From IMG/VR virus record IMGVR_UViG_3300042294_004018, positions 1 to 44,104 of that record: a stretch of DNA of 44,104 nucleotides, one strand, 5' to 3'. Every line of letters starts with the position of its first letter. Position 1 is the stretch's first letter. Below are positions 14,013 to 21,780 of the stretch, one piece after another. A model generated the notes under the pieces. The model saw nothing but the letters and a program-made list of their open reading frames with translations. It did not search any database and was not told the DNA's origin. Position numbers and translations under genes: made by a program. Source of the stretch: a virus.

Positions 14013-14103
14013 GGTTGCGTCTTGCCAGGGCCTGGCCTAAACCCCAGTCCTGGCCAGGGTTGCAGCAAAGACGCAACCCAAAACGCAACCCAAAACGCAA
14101 CCC
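14013..14103. repeat. Long stem-loop plus 12-bp tandem repeats
   Basis: The 11-bp outer stem 14013-14023/14068-14078 and 7-bp inner stem 14031-14037/14052-14058 are followed by two more ACGCAACCC units in 12-base register. The 3' stem arm is itself the first tandem unit, so hairpin and repeats are interlinked. The end lies 17 bases before the TerS start. Confidence 0.75.
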
Positions 14104-14120
14104 TAAGTAAACTGGTTGCA

Positions 14121-14732
14121 ATGCCAACACCAATTCGCAGCCGCCAAGGGGCGGAAATGATCGAGACGGCGGTGGGGCCGGTAAGAAAGTGCAGTCGCCA
14201 AAATCTGGACAAGCTGTGCCGAGAGGGCGCCCTCCTGGGCAGCCCCTGCATCCTCAGGGCCAAGCCCCTGCTGCTCGATGCTGACATCTTGCTGGATGAG
14301 TACCTGGCCAGGGTGGCACCGTTTCAATCCGAGGCCAAGCAGCCCACGGCCAAGCGGGCTCAGCAGCCAGCAAGGCCCAGGCCATCCCGTACCCCGGTCA
14401 CTGACCTCGCCGACGATTTCCCAGAGCCTGAAGAAATCCCCAGCTACAACGACAGTCGGGCTCGATCCGAATTCGAGAAGGCCAATATCCTGGAAATGGA
14501 CCGCAAGGCCAAGGCGAACACACTGCTCCCCCGCGAGGAGGTGGGGCAGGCCTGGGACGCAGCGGTCAATATCACCCGCACCGTTTTGTTGGGGGTGCCG
14601 AGCAAGGCAAAACAAAGGATCCCGCACCTGACACCTGACGAGGTGGCGGTGCTGATGGACCTGATACGCGAGGCCTTGAGTGGTCTCGCTGCGGGCGACG
14701 TAATGGAGCTCTACCCAGAGTTTGAGCCTTGA
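14121..14732 (+). CDS. Terminase small subunit-like protein
   Basis: 203 residues from the ATG at 14121. The N-terminal region (SRQGAEMIETAVGPVRKCSR, DKLCREGALLG) looks like a DNA-binding helix-turn-helix of Nu1/DUF1441-type small terminases. A Pro/Ala linker is followed by a helical C-terminal half (FEKANILEMDRKAKANTLLP, EVGQAWDAAVNITRTVLLG). It recognises the packaging site and recruits the large subunit. The stop overlaps the large subunit start (TTGA). The repeat-rich region just upstream is its likely target. Confidence 0.8.
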   Translation: MPTPIRSRQGAEMIETAVGPVRKCSRQNLDKLCREGALLGSPCILRAKPLLLDADILLDEYLARVAPFQSEAKQPTAKRAQQPARPRPSRTPVTDLADDFPEPEEIPSYNDSRARSEFEKANILEMDRKAKANTLLPREEVGQAWDAAVNITRTVLLGVPSKAKQRIPHLTPDEVAVLMDLIREALSGLAAGDVMELYPEFEP

Positions 14733-16672
14733 CACTGCCAGCGGTGCAGGACCTGACGCGGCGCATCCTGGGCGGCTTCAAGCCACCTCCGAAGCTCCGG
14801 CTATCGGAATATGCGGACCAACCGGCCACAGTCGATGGCGGCGCGGTGATGACCGGCAACGCAGCAGAGAAGGGCCAGTGGCGGACGCTGCCGTATCAGC
14901 GGCCGATCCTGGATGCGTTCACTAACCCCAATGTTGAAACGGTGGTTTGCCTGAAGTCGGCTCGCGTCGGCTGGACAAAGATGCTGGGCGTTGTTGTTCA
15001 GTATTACTCGCACCATGATCCATGCCCGATCATGATTGTGCAGCCAGTAAAGGAAGACGCTGAAGGGTATAGCAAGGAAGAAATCAAGCCATTATTTGAG
15101 GATACGCCAGCGCTGCAGGGGCTGATAACTGAATCCAAAGCACGCAACACCAGCAGTAATACGATCCTACTGAAGCAGCTTAGCAATGGCGGTTTAATAG
15201 ATATAGTAAATGCTGCCAGTGGGCGGGCCTTTCGGCGCAAGTCTAGAAAGATTGTTCTCTTTGATGAGTTTGACGCTTATCGCAGAATTGACGAAGGAGA
15301 CGTTTACAAGCTAGGCCGCAACCGTGCTGATTACTACTGGGACCGCAAAATAGGCGTAGGCAGCACACCGATATTCAAGGATGGGCGAACAGAGGAATTA
15401 TACAAGAAATCAGATCAGCGAAAGTTCTTTGTCCCTTGCCCATTTTGCAATCACTATCAAATTTTGCGATGGGATCAAATGATAAAAAAGGGCGAATTTA
15501 TTGCCCATTACGAATGCGAAAATTGCAAAAAGCCGATCCCGCACAGCAAAAAACGCTGGATGGTTGAGCGCTGCGAGGATCGCCCGACCGCTGTTGCCCA
15601 GGTTCCTGGCCTTATTGGGTTTCATGTGTGGGCGGCCTACAGCTATTCACCTGCGGCGGACTGGGCAATTCTGGTTCGTGAATACGACGAGGCCTTGGAA
15701 TCGTTGCGCAAGGGCGACCCAGAGCCGATGCAGACCTTCAAAAATACGGTGCTCGGCGAAGGTTGGGAGGACTCGCAGGCCGGCAAGGTCTCGGCCGACA
15801 ACCTGGCCAAGCGCCGGCAGTCTGTTGATCTGGGCAATGGCTATTCGATTCTTGGCGAAGACTTCACCCTGACCGGCGTGCCTAATGGCGTGCTGTTGAT
15901 CACCGCTGGAGTGGACACCCAGGGCGGTGGCGGCACGGCAAACGAGCGGCTGGTGGCCACCGTCTGGGGCTGGGGCGTTGGGGAGGAGGGCTGGCACCTG
16001 GGCCATTGGGACATCGATGGCGACCCCCAGGACAAAAATACCCTCGCGCAATTGGACCGGATCGCCGAAACCAAATGGATTCGAGAAGATGGGACCGTGC
16101 TCAAGTTGGCGCGAGGCGGCATTGATGAAGGTGGCGATGCAACCAGTTGCCAAGCGGTCCGCGAGTTTTGCTCAACCCGTAAGGACACTTGGGTGCCAGT
16201 TCGAGGGGCTCCGCAAAAGGGCAAACCACTGTTAGGCAGGGGCGTGCCGGTAAGTATCAACCGCAAAAACAAGCCGATCGTAAAAAACGGGGTCAACCTG
16301 TTTTTTGTGGGCTATGACGAAAGCGTCAAGTCATTGCAGTATCGGTTGGGAGTTGAGACCGTGGGCCCTGGCTACCTGCATTTTGGCCTGTGCACAACTG
16401 ATCAATTCTTGGCGGAGCTGTTCCCTTGGAGGCGGATGCCGCGGCGGAGCAGGAGCCAGATCAGCTATCACTGGGAGGCACCAACCGGGGCGCGAGATGA
16501 GGGGGGCGACTGCACTCGCTACGCCTATGCGGTGCTGCAGCTGGTGTCCCGCCGCTACACCCCAGGCACCATGTGGGCCCAGCTCGCCCGCAGCCTGGGC
16601 ACCCAGGCGCCGGGGACGGGAGGGGGAGGGGGAGGGGCTAATAGGTTTGGCACTGGCGGGCGCTTTGGGTGA
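14729..16672 (+). CDS. Terminase large subunit, GpA family
   Basis: 647 residues with a TTG start overlapping the TerS stop. ATPase domain: Walker A-like LKSARVGWTK (75-84) and Walker B IVLFDE (175-180). A zinc-finger-like insert has C237/C240 and C263/C266 (CPFC, CENC). The nuclease part has ITAGVDTQG with D396 and GGIDEGGDA. The C-terminus is Gly-rich. It cuts concatemers and drives DNA into the prohead, as in lambda gpA. Length is typical of the family. Confidence 0.95.
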   Translation: MTLPAVQDLTRRILGGFKPPPKLRLSEYADQPATVDGGAVMTGNAAEKGQWRTLPYQRPILDAFTNPNVETVVCLKSARVGWTKMLGVVVQYYSHHDPCPIMIVQPVKEDAEGYSKEEIKPLFEDTPALQGLITESKARNTSSNTILLKQLSNGGLIDIVNAASGRAFRRKSRKIVLFDEFDAYRRIDEGDVYKLGRNRADYYWDRKIGVGSTPIFKDGRTEELYKKSDQRKFFVPCPFCNHYQILRWDQMIKKGEFIAHYECENCKKPIPHSKKRWMVERCEDRPTAVAQVPGLIGFHVWAAYSYSPAADWAILVREYDEALESLRKGDPEPMQTFKNTVLGEGWEDSQAGKVSADNLAKRRQSVDLGNGYSILGEDFTLTGVPNGVLLITAGVDTQGGGGTANERLVATVWGWGVGEEGWHLGHWDIDGDPQDKNTLAQLDRIAETKWIREDGTVLKLARGGIDEGGDATSCQAVREFCSTRKDTWVPVRGAPQKGKPLLGRGVPVSINRKNKPIVKNGVNLFFVGYDESVKSLQYRLGVETVGPGYLHFGLCTTDQFLAELFPWRRMPRRSRSQISYHWEAPTGARDEGGDCTRYAYAVLQLVSRRYTPGTMWAQLARSLGTQAPGTGGGGGGANRFGTGGRFG

Positions 16673-16686
16673 GTATGATGCTAGGC

Positions 16687-16914
16687 ATGGCAGGAATTAC
16701 GCTCGCTATCGCCACTGCGCGGCTCGATGATTACCTCGATGCCGAGGTCAAGGTATTGGGTGGTCAGGAAAAAAAGATGGGAGATCGAATGCTCAAGCGT
16801 GCGGATTTGGCAGAAATTCAGGCAGGGATTCAGATATGGGATCGCAGAGTGCAGGAGCTGAGCAGCCGGGCTAATGGCCGTGGCCGGGGATTCACCCCTA
16901 GGCCTAACTTCTGA
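16687..16914 (+). CDS. gpW/DUF6148-like head-tail connector protein
   Basis: 75 residues from MAGITLAIATARLDDYLDAE; ATG at 16675 would add four residues. The order, a helix, then KRADLAEIQAGIQIWDRRV and a short Arg-rich tail, is characteristic of the DUF6148 family in the gpW position between terminase and portal. It probably stabilises packaged DNA or adds to the connector. The stop overlaps the portal start (TGATG). Confidence 0.8.
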   Translation: MAGITLAIATARLDDYLDAEVKVLGGQEKKMGDRMLKRADLAEIQAGIQIWDRRVQELSSRANGRGRGFTPRPNF

Positions 16915-18479
16915 TGGCAAAGCGTCGCAACAAAAAGCCCTTGCTGACCCAGGGCCTGCCCGCCGACCTTGACCGTTTGGGCCATGGCGGGATGATGGCG
17001 TTTGGCGGCATGACCGGCACCAGTAGAATGGCCCGGTCGCCACGGTTTGCCAACTGGCGTCCACAGCTACTGGATGCAGACGGTGAGGCCGAGTATGAAC
17101 TGGCTGATCTGCGCGCATTCTCCAGGGATCTGGAGAGGACCGCACCGGTAGCGACTGGGGCGATCGAGACAAGGGTTTCGCACATTGTTGGAACCGGCCT
17201 CAGCCTGCAAAGCCGAATCGATGCCAAGGAGCTGGGTTTGTCGGATGAACAGGCCAGCGAATGGCAGAGTATGACTGAGCGGCGGTTCGGAATGTGGGCA
17301 AAATCGCAGTATGCCGATCGCCATGGCGAGCTGTGTTTCTATGAGCAGCAGCAGCTGGCGTTGCGTTCGCACGATTCCAGTGGTGATGTGTTTGTACTGC
17401 TTGGCGATAAGGGCCGCGAGGATTGGCCGTTTCGGCTGACGATGCAGATTGTTGAGGCTGATCGGGTCAGCAATCCAGATGGACGGATGAATACCGGCAC
17501 GCTGATTGATGGCGTAGAGCGTGATGCCGACGGCGAGCCAGTGGCGATTCAGGTTTCTCGCTACCACCCAGGCCGGCTGATCCCTCGAACCGCCAACACA
17601 TGGGAGCGGATCCCGTACCGGGGCAGCTCTGGCCGTCGCAATGTCCTGCACCTGAAGGAAATGAAGCGCCCCGGCCAAACCCGTGGGCTGCCGATCCTGG
17701 CCCCGATCATTGCCACAATCAAACAGATAACCAGGTACACCGACGCCGAAGTGGACGCGGCAGTGAACAGCGCAGCGCTGGCGCTGTTTATGCAAATGGA
17801 CCCAGAGGCGTTTTCAGACTCGACTATTTTTAGCGATGAAGAACGAAAAAGGATGTTGGCCGCGGCTAATTGGGACGGCACGATCGAAAGCGGCCGGGCC
17901 GTGAACCTGATGCCAGGCGAAAGCATTGTCAGCCCAACTCCTGGCCGTCCAAATCCAAACTTCGATCCATTTTTTGGGGCGATGCTAAACATCTGCTCCA
18001 TGGGCCTGGGGATTCCTAAGGAGGTGCTGGCCAAGGCCTTCAACGCCTCCTATTCCGCCAGCCGTGCTGCATTGATGGATGCCTGGCGGACTTGGCAAAT
18101 CAAGCGCGTCTGGTTGGCCCAGCGGCTATGCCAGCCCGTTTATGAAGAGTGGTTGGCCGATGCCGTGGCACTGGGGATCATCCAGGCGCCAGGCTTTTTT
18201 GCTGACCCTTTCATCAGGTATGCATGGAGCCAGACCAGCTGGTGCGGCGATGGCCCTGGGGCTCTCGATCCGTTGAAAGAGGCCATGGCGGCAGCCAAGC
18301 GCATGGAGGAGGGCATCACCACCCGAGCTGAAGAAGTTGTGGCCTATGACGGCGGCGACTGGGAAACCAAGCACCGGCAAAGCGCCAGGGAGATGGCGGC
18401 CAGGGTGCGTGATGGTCTGCATATGCCTGCCGTTGCGGTTGCGGTGCCACCACCTGACCCAAACAGCACTACCGATTAG
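16914..18479 (+). CDS. Portal protein, lambda family
   Basis: 521 residues. Lambda gpB-like features include ARSPRFANWRPQ, RDLERTAPVATGAIETRVSH (paired arginines typical of this family), GDVFVLLGDKGREDWPFRL, and the late GLGIPKEVLAKAFNASYSAS, RAALMDAWRTWQIKR segment. It forms the dodecameric ring at the packaging vertex and docks to TerL. Its place after the gpW-like gene and before the protease is canonical. Confidence 0.95.
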   Translation: MAKRRNKKPLLTQGLPADLDRLGHGGMMAFGGMTGTSRMARSPRFANWRPQLLDADGEAEYELADLRAFSRDLERTAPVATGAIETRVSHIVGTGLSLQSRIDAKELGLSDEQASEWQSMTERRFGMWAKSQYADRHGELCFYEQQQLALRSHDSSGDVFVLLGDKGREDWPFRLTMQIVEADRVSNPDGRMNTGTLIDGVERDADGEPVAIQVSRYHPGRLIPRTANTWERIPYRGSSGRRNVLHLKEMKRPGQTRGLPILAPIIATIKQITRYTDAEVDAAVNSAALALFMQMDPEAFSDSTIFSDEERKRMLAAANWDGTIESGRAVNLMPGESIVSPTPGRPNPNFDPFFGAMLNICSMGLGIPKEVLAKAFNASYSASRAALMDAWRTWQIKRVWLAQRLCQPVYEEWLADAVALGIIQAPGFFADPFIRYAWSQTSWCGDGPGALDPLKEAMAAAKRMEEGITTRAEEVVAYDGGDWETKHRQSAREMAARVRDGLHMPAVAVAVPPPDPNSTTD

Positions 18480-18488
18480 ATTGGGCCC

Positions 18489-19841
18489 ATGACAGTTCTT
18501 GATGTCCTAAATGCACCCTGGGCGATCCTGCCCAACCGCCTGGAAGAAATCCAGGGGATCTACGCGGCCCGCTGCCGTGGAGAAGAACTGGACATTGCGG
18601 CAGTAGAGGCCAGGATCGGCCGGCCACTGGGTACTGAGCAGCAACAGGGCTATGAGGTGCGGAACGGCGCGGCATTGATCCCGTTGCATGGCGTACTGGC
18701 CCAACGGATGAACCTGATGACCAACATGTCAGGTGGCACCAGCACCGAGCTGTTTGTTCGTGATGTTCAGACCGCAGCGGCAGACCCCACCGTCAAGGCC
18801 ATCATCCTGCTGGCGGACACCCCAGGCGGCACCGTGGCTGGCACTCAGACGGCTGCGGCGGCGGTGCGGGCGGTGCGTGGTGTGAAGCCGATCGCCACCA
18901 TGGTTCAGAGCCTAATGGCCAGCGCTGGAGTCTGGATAGGCTCTGCCACTGACCTGACGGTATTGGACTCTGGAACCGCTCAGGTTGGCTCAATCGGTGT
19001 GGTTGCGACCCATGTGGACGTGAGCCAGCGAGAGCAGGCGATGGGGGTCAAGACCACCGAGATCGTGGCCGGCAAGTTCAAGCGGGCGGCATCGCAGTAT
19101 GGCCCGCTGACCGAAACCGGCCAAAAAGTAATCCAGGATCAAGTAGACTATTTGTACTCGCTGTTTGTCACTGATGTTGCTGCCAACCGTGGGGTATCGG
19201 TTGAGCGTGTTCTCGATGACATGGCTGATGGGCGAATGTTCATCGGTCAACAGGCAATTGATGCGGGCCTCGCGGACCAAATCAGTAGCCTGGACATGCT
19301 GATAGCTCAACTCACTGCAACCCCTGGCGCCTCCACTGGTGGGCGCTCTGCCCCATCCACCCAGCCCCCCGCCCGTTTTGCTATGGATGAAAATCAACCC
19401 ACGCCCCAGACCACTGCCGAATGGCTGGCGGCTAACCCCGAGGTCGTCGCATCATTGCGAGCCGAAGGTGCTGCCGCCGAACGCCAGCGGATCGCCGATG
19501 TTCGCGCCCGGTCACTACCTGGCCATGAAGCGCTGATTGACCGCCTGGCCGCTGATGGTAGAACCAGCGGACTCGAAGCGGCCGACGCTGTTTTAGCCGC
19601 CGAAAAATCCAGCCTGGCCAATCGCGCTGCTGTTCGGATAGTAGACGCTGCGCCTTCGGTGTCATACGCTCCAGCCCCTGAGGCGTTAAGCGAGGCAAAA
19701 ACGCCCGAAAAAATTGAGCCTACCGCCATCGAAATGGCCAACAAGGCTAAGGATCTGGTGGCCAAAGCCAAGGCTGATGGCCGGACGCTTTCCGCTACCG
19801 ATGCCGTGGCTCAGGCCCGGCGCGAACTCATTCAATCCTGA
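18489..19841 (+). CDS. S49 head maturation protease fused to scaffold domain (gpC/Nu3-like)
   Basis: 450 residues. The SppA/S49 part has DTPGGTVAGT, the nucleophile Ser145 in MASAGVWIGS and the general base Lys196 in GKFKRA, forming a Ser-Lys dyad. From about residue 299 (MDENQPTPQT) a helical, Ala/Glu-rich domain resembles the Nu3 scaffold, which in lambda is also made from an internal start of the same frame. The ATG at 19383 is therefore a possible internal start, although no Shine-Dalgarno precedes it. It processes the prohead. Confidence 0.9.
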   Translation: MTVLDVLNAPWAILPNRLEEIQGIYAARCRGEELDIAAVEARIGRPLGTEQQQGYEVRNGAALIPLHGVLAQRMNLMTNMSGGTSTELFVRDVQTAAADPTVKAIILLADTPGGTVAGTQTAAAAVRAVRGVKPIATMVQSLMASAGVWIGSATDLTVLDSGTAQVGSIGVVATHVDVSQREQAMGVKTTEIVAGKFKRAASQYGPLTETGQKVIQDQVDYLYSLFVTDVAANRGVSVERVLDDMADGRMFIGQQAIDAGLADQISSLDMLIAQLTATPGASTGGRSAPSTQPPARFAMDENQPTPQTTAEWLAANPEVVASLRAEGAAAERQRIADVRARSLPGHEALIDRLAADGRTSGLEAADAVLAAEKSSLANRAAVRIVDAAPSVSYAPAPEALSEAKTPEKIEPTAIEMANKAKDLVAKAKADGRTLSATDAVAQARRELIQS

Positions 19842-19851
19842 GGCTGTTGCC

Positions 19852-20226
19852 ATGCGTAACCAAGGACTAGTTAAGGCCTTTGTGGCTGGTGCCGCCATTA
19901 GCCCCAATCGCTTTTTGAAGTTTGGCGCTGATGATCACACTTTGATTCAAGGCGCTGCTGCCGGTGATTCTATTTTCTGCGTTTCCGATGACGTGGGATG
20001 TGCAGAAGGTGAACGAATTGATGCTGTATTGACCGACATTGCCACTGTCGAGTATGGCGGAACTGTTACCCGTGGCGGCTTGTTAATGAGCGATTCAACA
20101 GGTCGAGCTATCGCCGCCACTGCGTCTGCCGGCTCAAATGTGCGAACCTGCGGCATTGCATTAGTTAGCGCTGTTGTAGGCGACAAAGGCCCGGTACTTC
20201 TTTCCCCCGGTTCTTTCCAAGGTTAA
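19852..20226 (+). CDS. Capsid decoration protein (DUF2190/gpD position)
   Basis: 124 residues from the Met at 19852. MRNQGLVKAFVAGAAISPNR, FLKFGADD and Gly-rich strands (YGGTVTRGGLLMSDSTGRAI, GSNVRTCGIALVSAV) match the DUF2190 cement-protein type that binds the outside of capsids. It sits between protease and major capsid as gpD does. The upstream gap is only 10 bases. Confidence 0.85.
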   Translation: MRNQGLVKAFVAGAAISPNRFLKFGADDHTLIQGAAAGDSIFCVSDDVGCAEGERIDAVLTDIATVEYGGTVTRGGLLMSDSTGRAIAATASAGSNVRTCGIALVSAVVGDKGPVLLSPGSFQG

Positions 20227-20252
20227 TTCTTTCCCCCTGATGCACTAATTCA

Positions 20253-21215
20253 ATGGCTTATCAGAACTTTCCTTTTCCGATTCAGCAAGAGCTTACAGCA
20301 ATTGCTCTTGCTTACACCAACCGCGCTTACATTGCTGATGAAGTTTCACCGCGAATCCCGGTTGGCTCTCGGGAGTTTAAGTGGTTGAAGTACAACCGCG
20401 ATGAAATGTTTACCGTACCTTCGACCTTAGTCGGTCGCAAAGGTGTGCCTAATGAAGTTCAGTTTGGCGCGACTGAAGTTGCTGGGTTTGTCAAGGATTA
20501 TGGGCTTGACGACGTAGTGCCGCAAGACGACATTGACAACGCCCCTGAGGGCTACAACGTTGTAGGTCGCGCAGTCGAAGGGACTACCGAGCTGGTTGCT
20601 TTGGATCGAGAAAAGCGAGTAGCTGATTTGTATTTCAATGCAAACACTTATCCTGCAGCTAACCGCACTACCCTTAGCGGCACTTCTCAGTGGTCGGATT
20701 ATACAAACTCTGATCCCTATTCTGCCATCATGGCGGCGCGTGACGGCATGTTGATGCCGTTTAACTACGGCGTGATAGGGCGTTTGGGTTGGTCTAAACT
20801 TCGGGTTCACCCCAAAATCACAGCGGCCCTGGCCCCATCCAGCACTGGAAACACTGGCACCAGTAACGCAAATGGCGCTCCGGCATCTGTGCAAGCCGTT
20901 GCCGAATTGCTTGAGCTGGATCGGTTGCTGATTGGCGAAAGCTGGATCAACACTGCTAAGCCCGGTCAAACTCCAACGCTGGTCAGGGTGTGGGGCAAGC
21001 ACATGGCTTTGTTCCACAACAACCCATTGGCCTCTATTCGTGGTAATGCCATCACATTTGGCTTTACCGCTGAATACGGCAATCGGGTGAGCGGCAGTAT
21101 CCCAGAGCCTAAGACCGGCCTGCGCGGCGCTCAACGGGTGCGGGTGGGCGAAAGCGTGAATGAACTCATTTGCGCTTCTGATGTTGGCTACTTTTTCCAA
21201 AACGTTGTCGCCTGA
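20253..21215 (+). CDS. Major capsid protein (gpE-like, HK97 fold)
   Basis: 320 residues. N-terminal FPIQQELTAIALAYTNRAYI, ADEVSPRIPVGSREFKWLKY, then the long central E-loop and P-domain helices, and a C-terminal GYFFQN end as in the lambda major capsid type. The order protease, decoration, capsid, FI/FII-like is conserved. The region is lower in GC than its neighbours. Forms the icosahedral shell. Confidence 0.92.
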   Translation: MAYQNFPFPIQQELTAIALAYTNRAYIADEVSPRIPVGSREFKWLKYNRDEMFTVPSTLVGRKGVPNEVQFGATEVAGFVKDYGLDDVVPQDDIDNAPEGYNVVGRAVEGTTELVALDREKRVADLYFNANTYPAANRTTLSGTSQWSDYTNSDPYSAIMAARDGMLMPFNYGVIGRLGWSKLRVHPKITAALAPSSTGNTGTSNANGAPASVQAVAELLELDRLLIGESWINTAKPGQTPTLVRVWGKHMALFHNNPLASIRGNAITFGFTAEYGNRVSGSIPEPKTGLRGAQRVRVGESVNELICASDVGYFFQNVVA

Positions 21216-21217
21216 TC

Positions 21218-21394
21218 ATGCCTTCCTACACCGTTCTCAATGGCCCCGTTGACCACGACGGGGCCCGCTATGAAGATGGCGCCGAGATCCCCCGGCTAAC
21301 CGCCGAAGAAGCCGCCACCCTGGTGGCCTTTGGGGTTATCGGTGCCACGCCCGAAGGCGGCAAGAAGGCTAAGGCTGCAGAGCCTGGCGACTGA
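21218..21394 (+). CDS. Small head protein, FI/DUF7210-like position
   Basis: 58 residues: MPSYTVLNGPVDHDGARYED, GAEIPRLTAEEAATLVAFGV, then a Lys/Ala tail. The pattern (charged strand, D-H-D-G-x-R-Y, x-G-A-E-I, then E..A..L...GV) is common to small phage proteins beside major capsids. The stop overlaps the following ATG (TGATG). Its role is unproven; in lambda this slot holds gpFI. Confidence 0.65.
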   Translation: MPSYTVLNGPVDHDGARYEDGAEIPRLTAEEAATLVAFGVIGATPEGGKKAKAAEPGD

Positions 21395-21777
21395 TGGCGT
21401 TTGACGATCTAGATGATTTTCTGGATTTGGACATGGGCGCTGTTCCCGTGATAGCCGGGGCTGTAACAGGCCTTGGCTATCTTGACTTGAACAGTGAAAT
21501 TATTTTTGATGAAGGCGCTACGGTAATTGATTATTTGCTGACTGCAAAAACTGATTTATTTGGCAGCTTAAATTATGGGAGCCCAATTACGGTAGACGGC
21601 CAAACCTACAAAGTTGAGATGCAGCCCCAGCGCTTCAATGATGGCGCGTTTTGCAAGATTCCATTAGCCCGCACCACAGCCATAGCCATCCCCTTAGTCT
21701 CCCGCCTCCTCCGCACCGGCCCCGGCCAGTTGCTGGTTACCGGCTCCGGCCGTTCGCTGCAAACCCAGCCGTCCTAA
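21394..21777 (+). CDS. Head-tail joining protein, gpFII-like
   Basis: 127 residues: MAFDDLDDFLDLDMGAVPVI, then the beta-rich FGSLNYGSPITVDGQTYKVE and a polar tail. gpFII-type proteins attach tails to filled heads and have this Asp-rich amphipathic start followed by a small beta barrel. Overlaps the 21218 gene by one base. Confidence 0.8.
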   Translation: MAFDDLDDFLDLDMGAVPVIAGAVTGLGYLDLNSEIIFDEGATVIDYLLTAKTDLFGSLNYGSPITVDGQTYKVEMQPQRFNDGAFCKIPLARTTAIAIPLVSRLLRTGPGQLLVTGSGRSLQTQPS

Positions 21778-21780
21778 GCC

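Larger units (their letters stand above)
13809..14120. other. 312-bp non-coding region before TerS, candidate packaging site
   Basis: CAGTCATACCAAGGGGTTTG occurs at 13886-13905 and 13915-13934, and with one change at 13847-13866; weaker related units lie near 13820 and 13955. GGTTGCGTCTT (14013-14023) pairs with AAGACGCAACC (14068-14078) around an inner CCTGGCC/GGCCAGG stem. Three 12-base tandem units begin ACGCAACCC at 14071, 14083 and 14095. The position next to the small terminase gene matches cos/pac layout in lambda-like phages. Confidence 0.6.

Noticed and set aside
13768-14040. Plus-strand frame through the pre-terminase repeats
   Set aside because: The product is made of translated repeats (SVIPRG units) and overlaps hairpins; position and sequence fit a packaging site better.
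20427-21200. Long minus-strand frame opposite the major capsid gene (257 codons)
   Set aside because: Shadow of the conserved capsid gene; no motif and no coupled neighbour.
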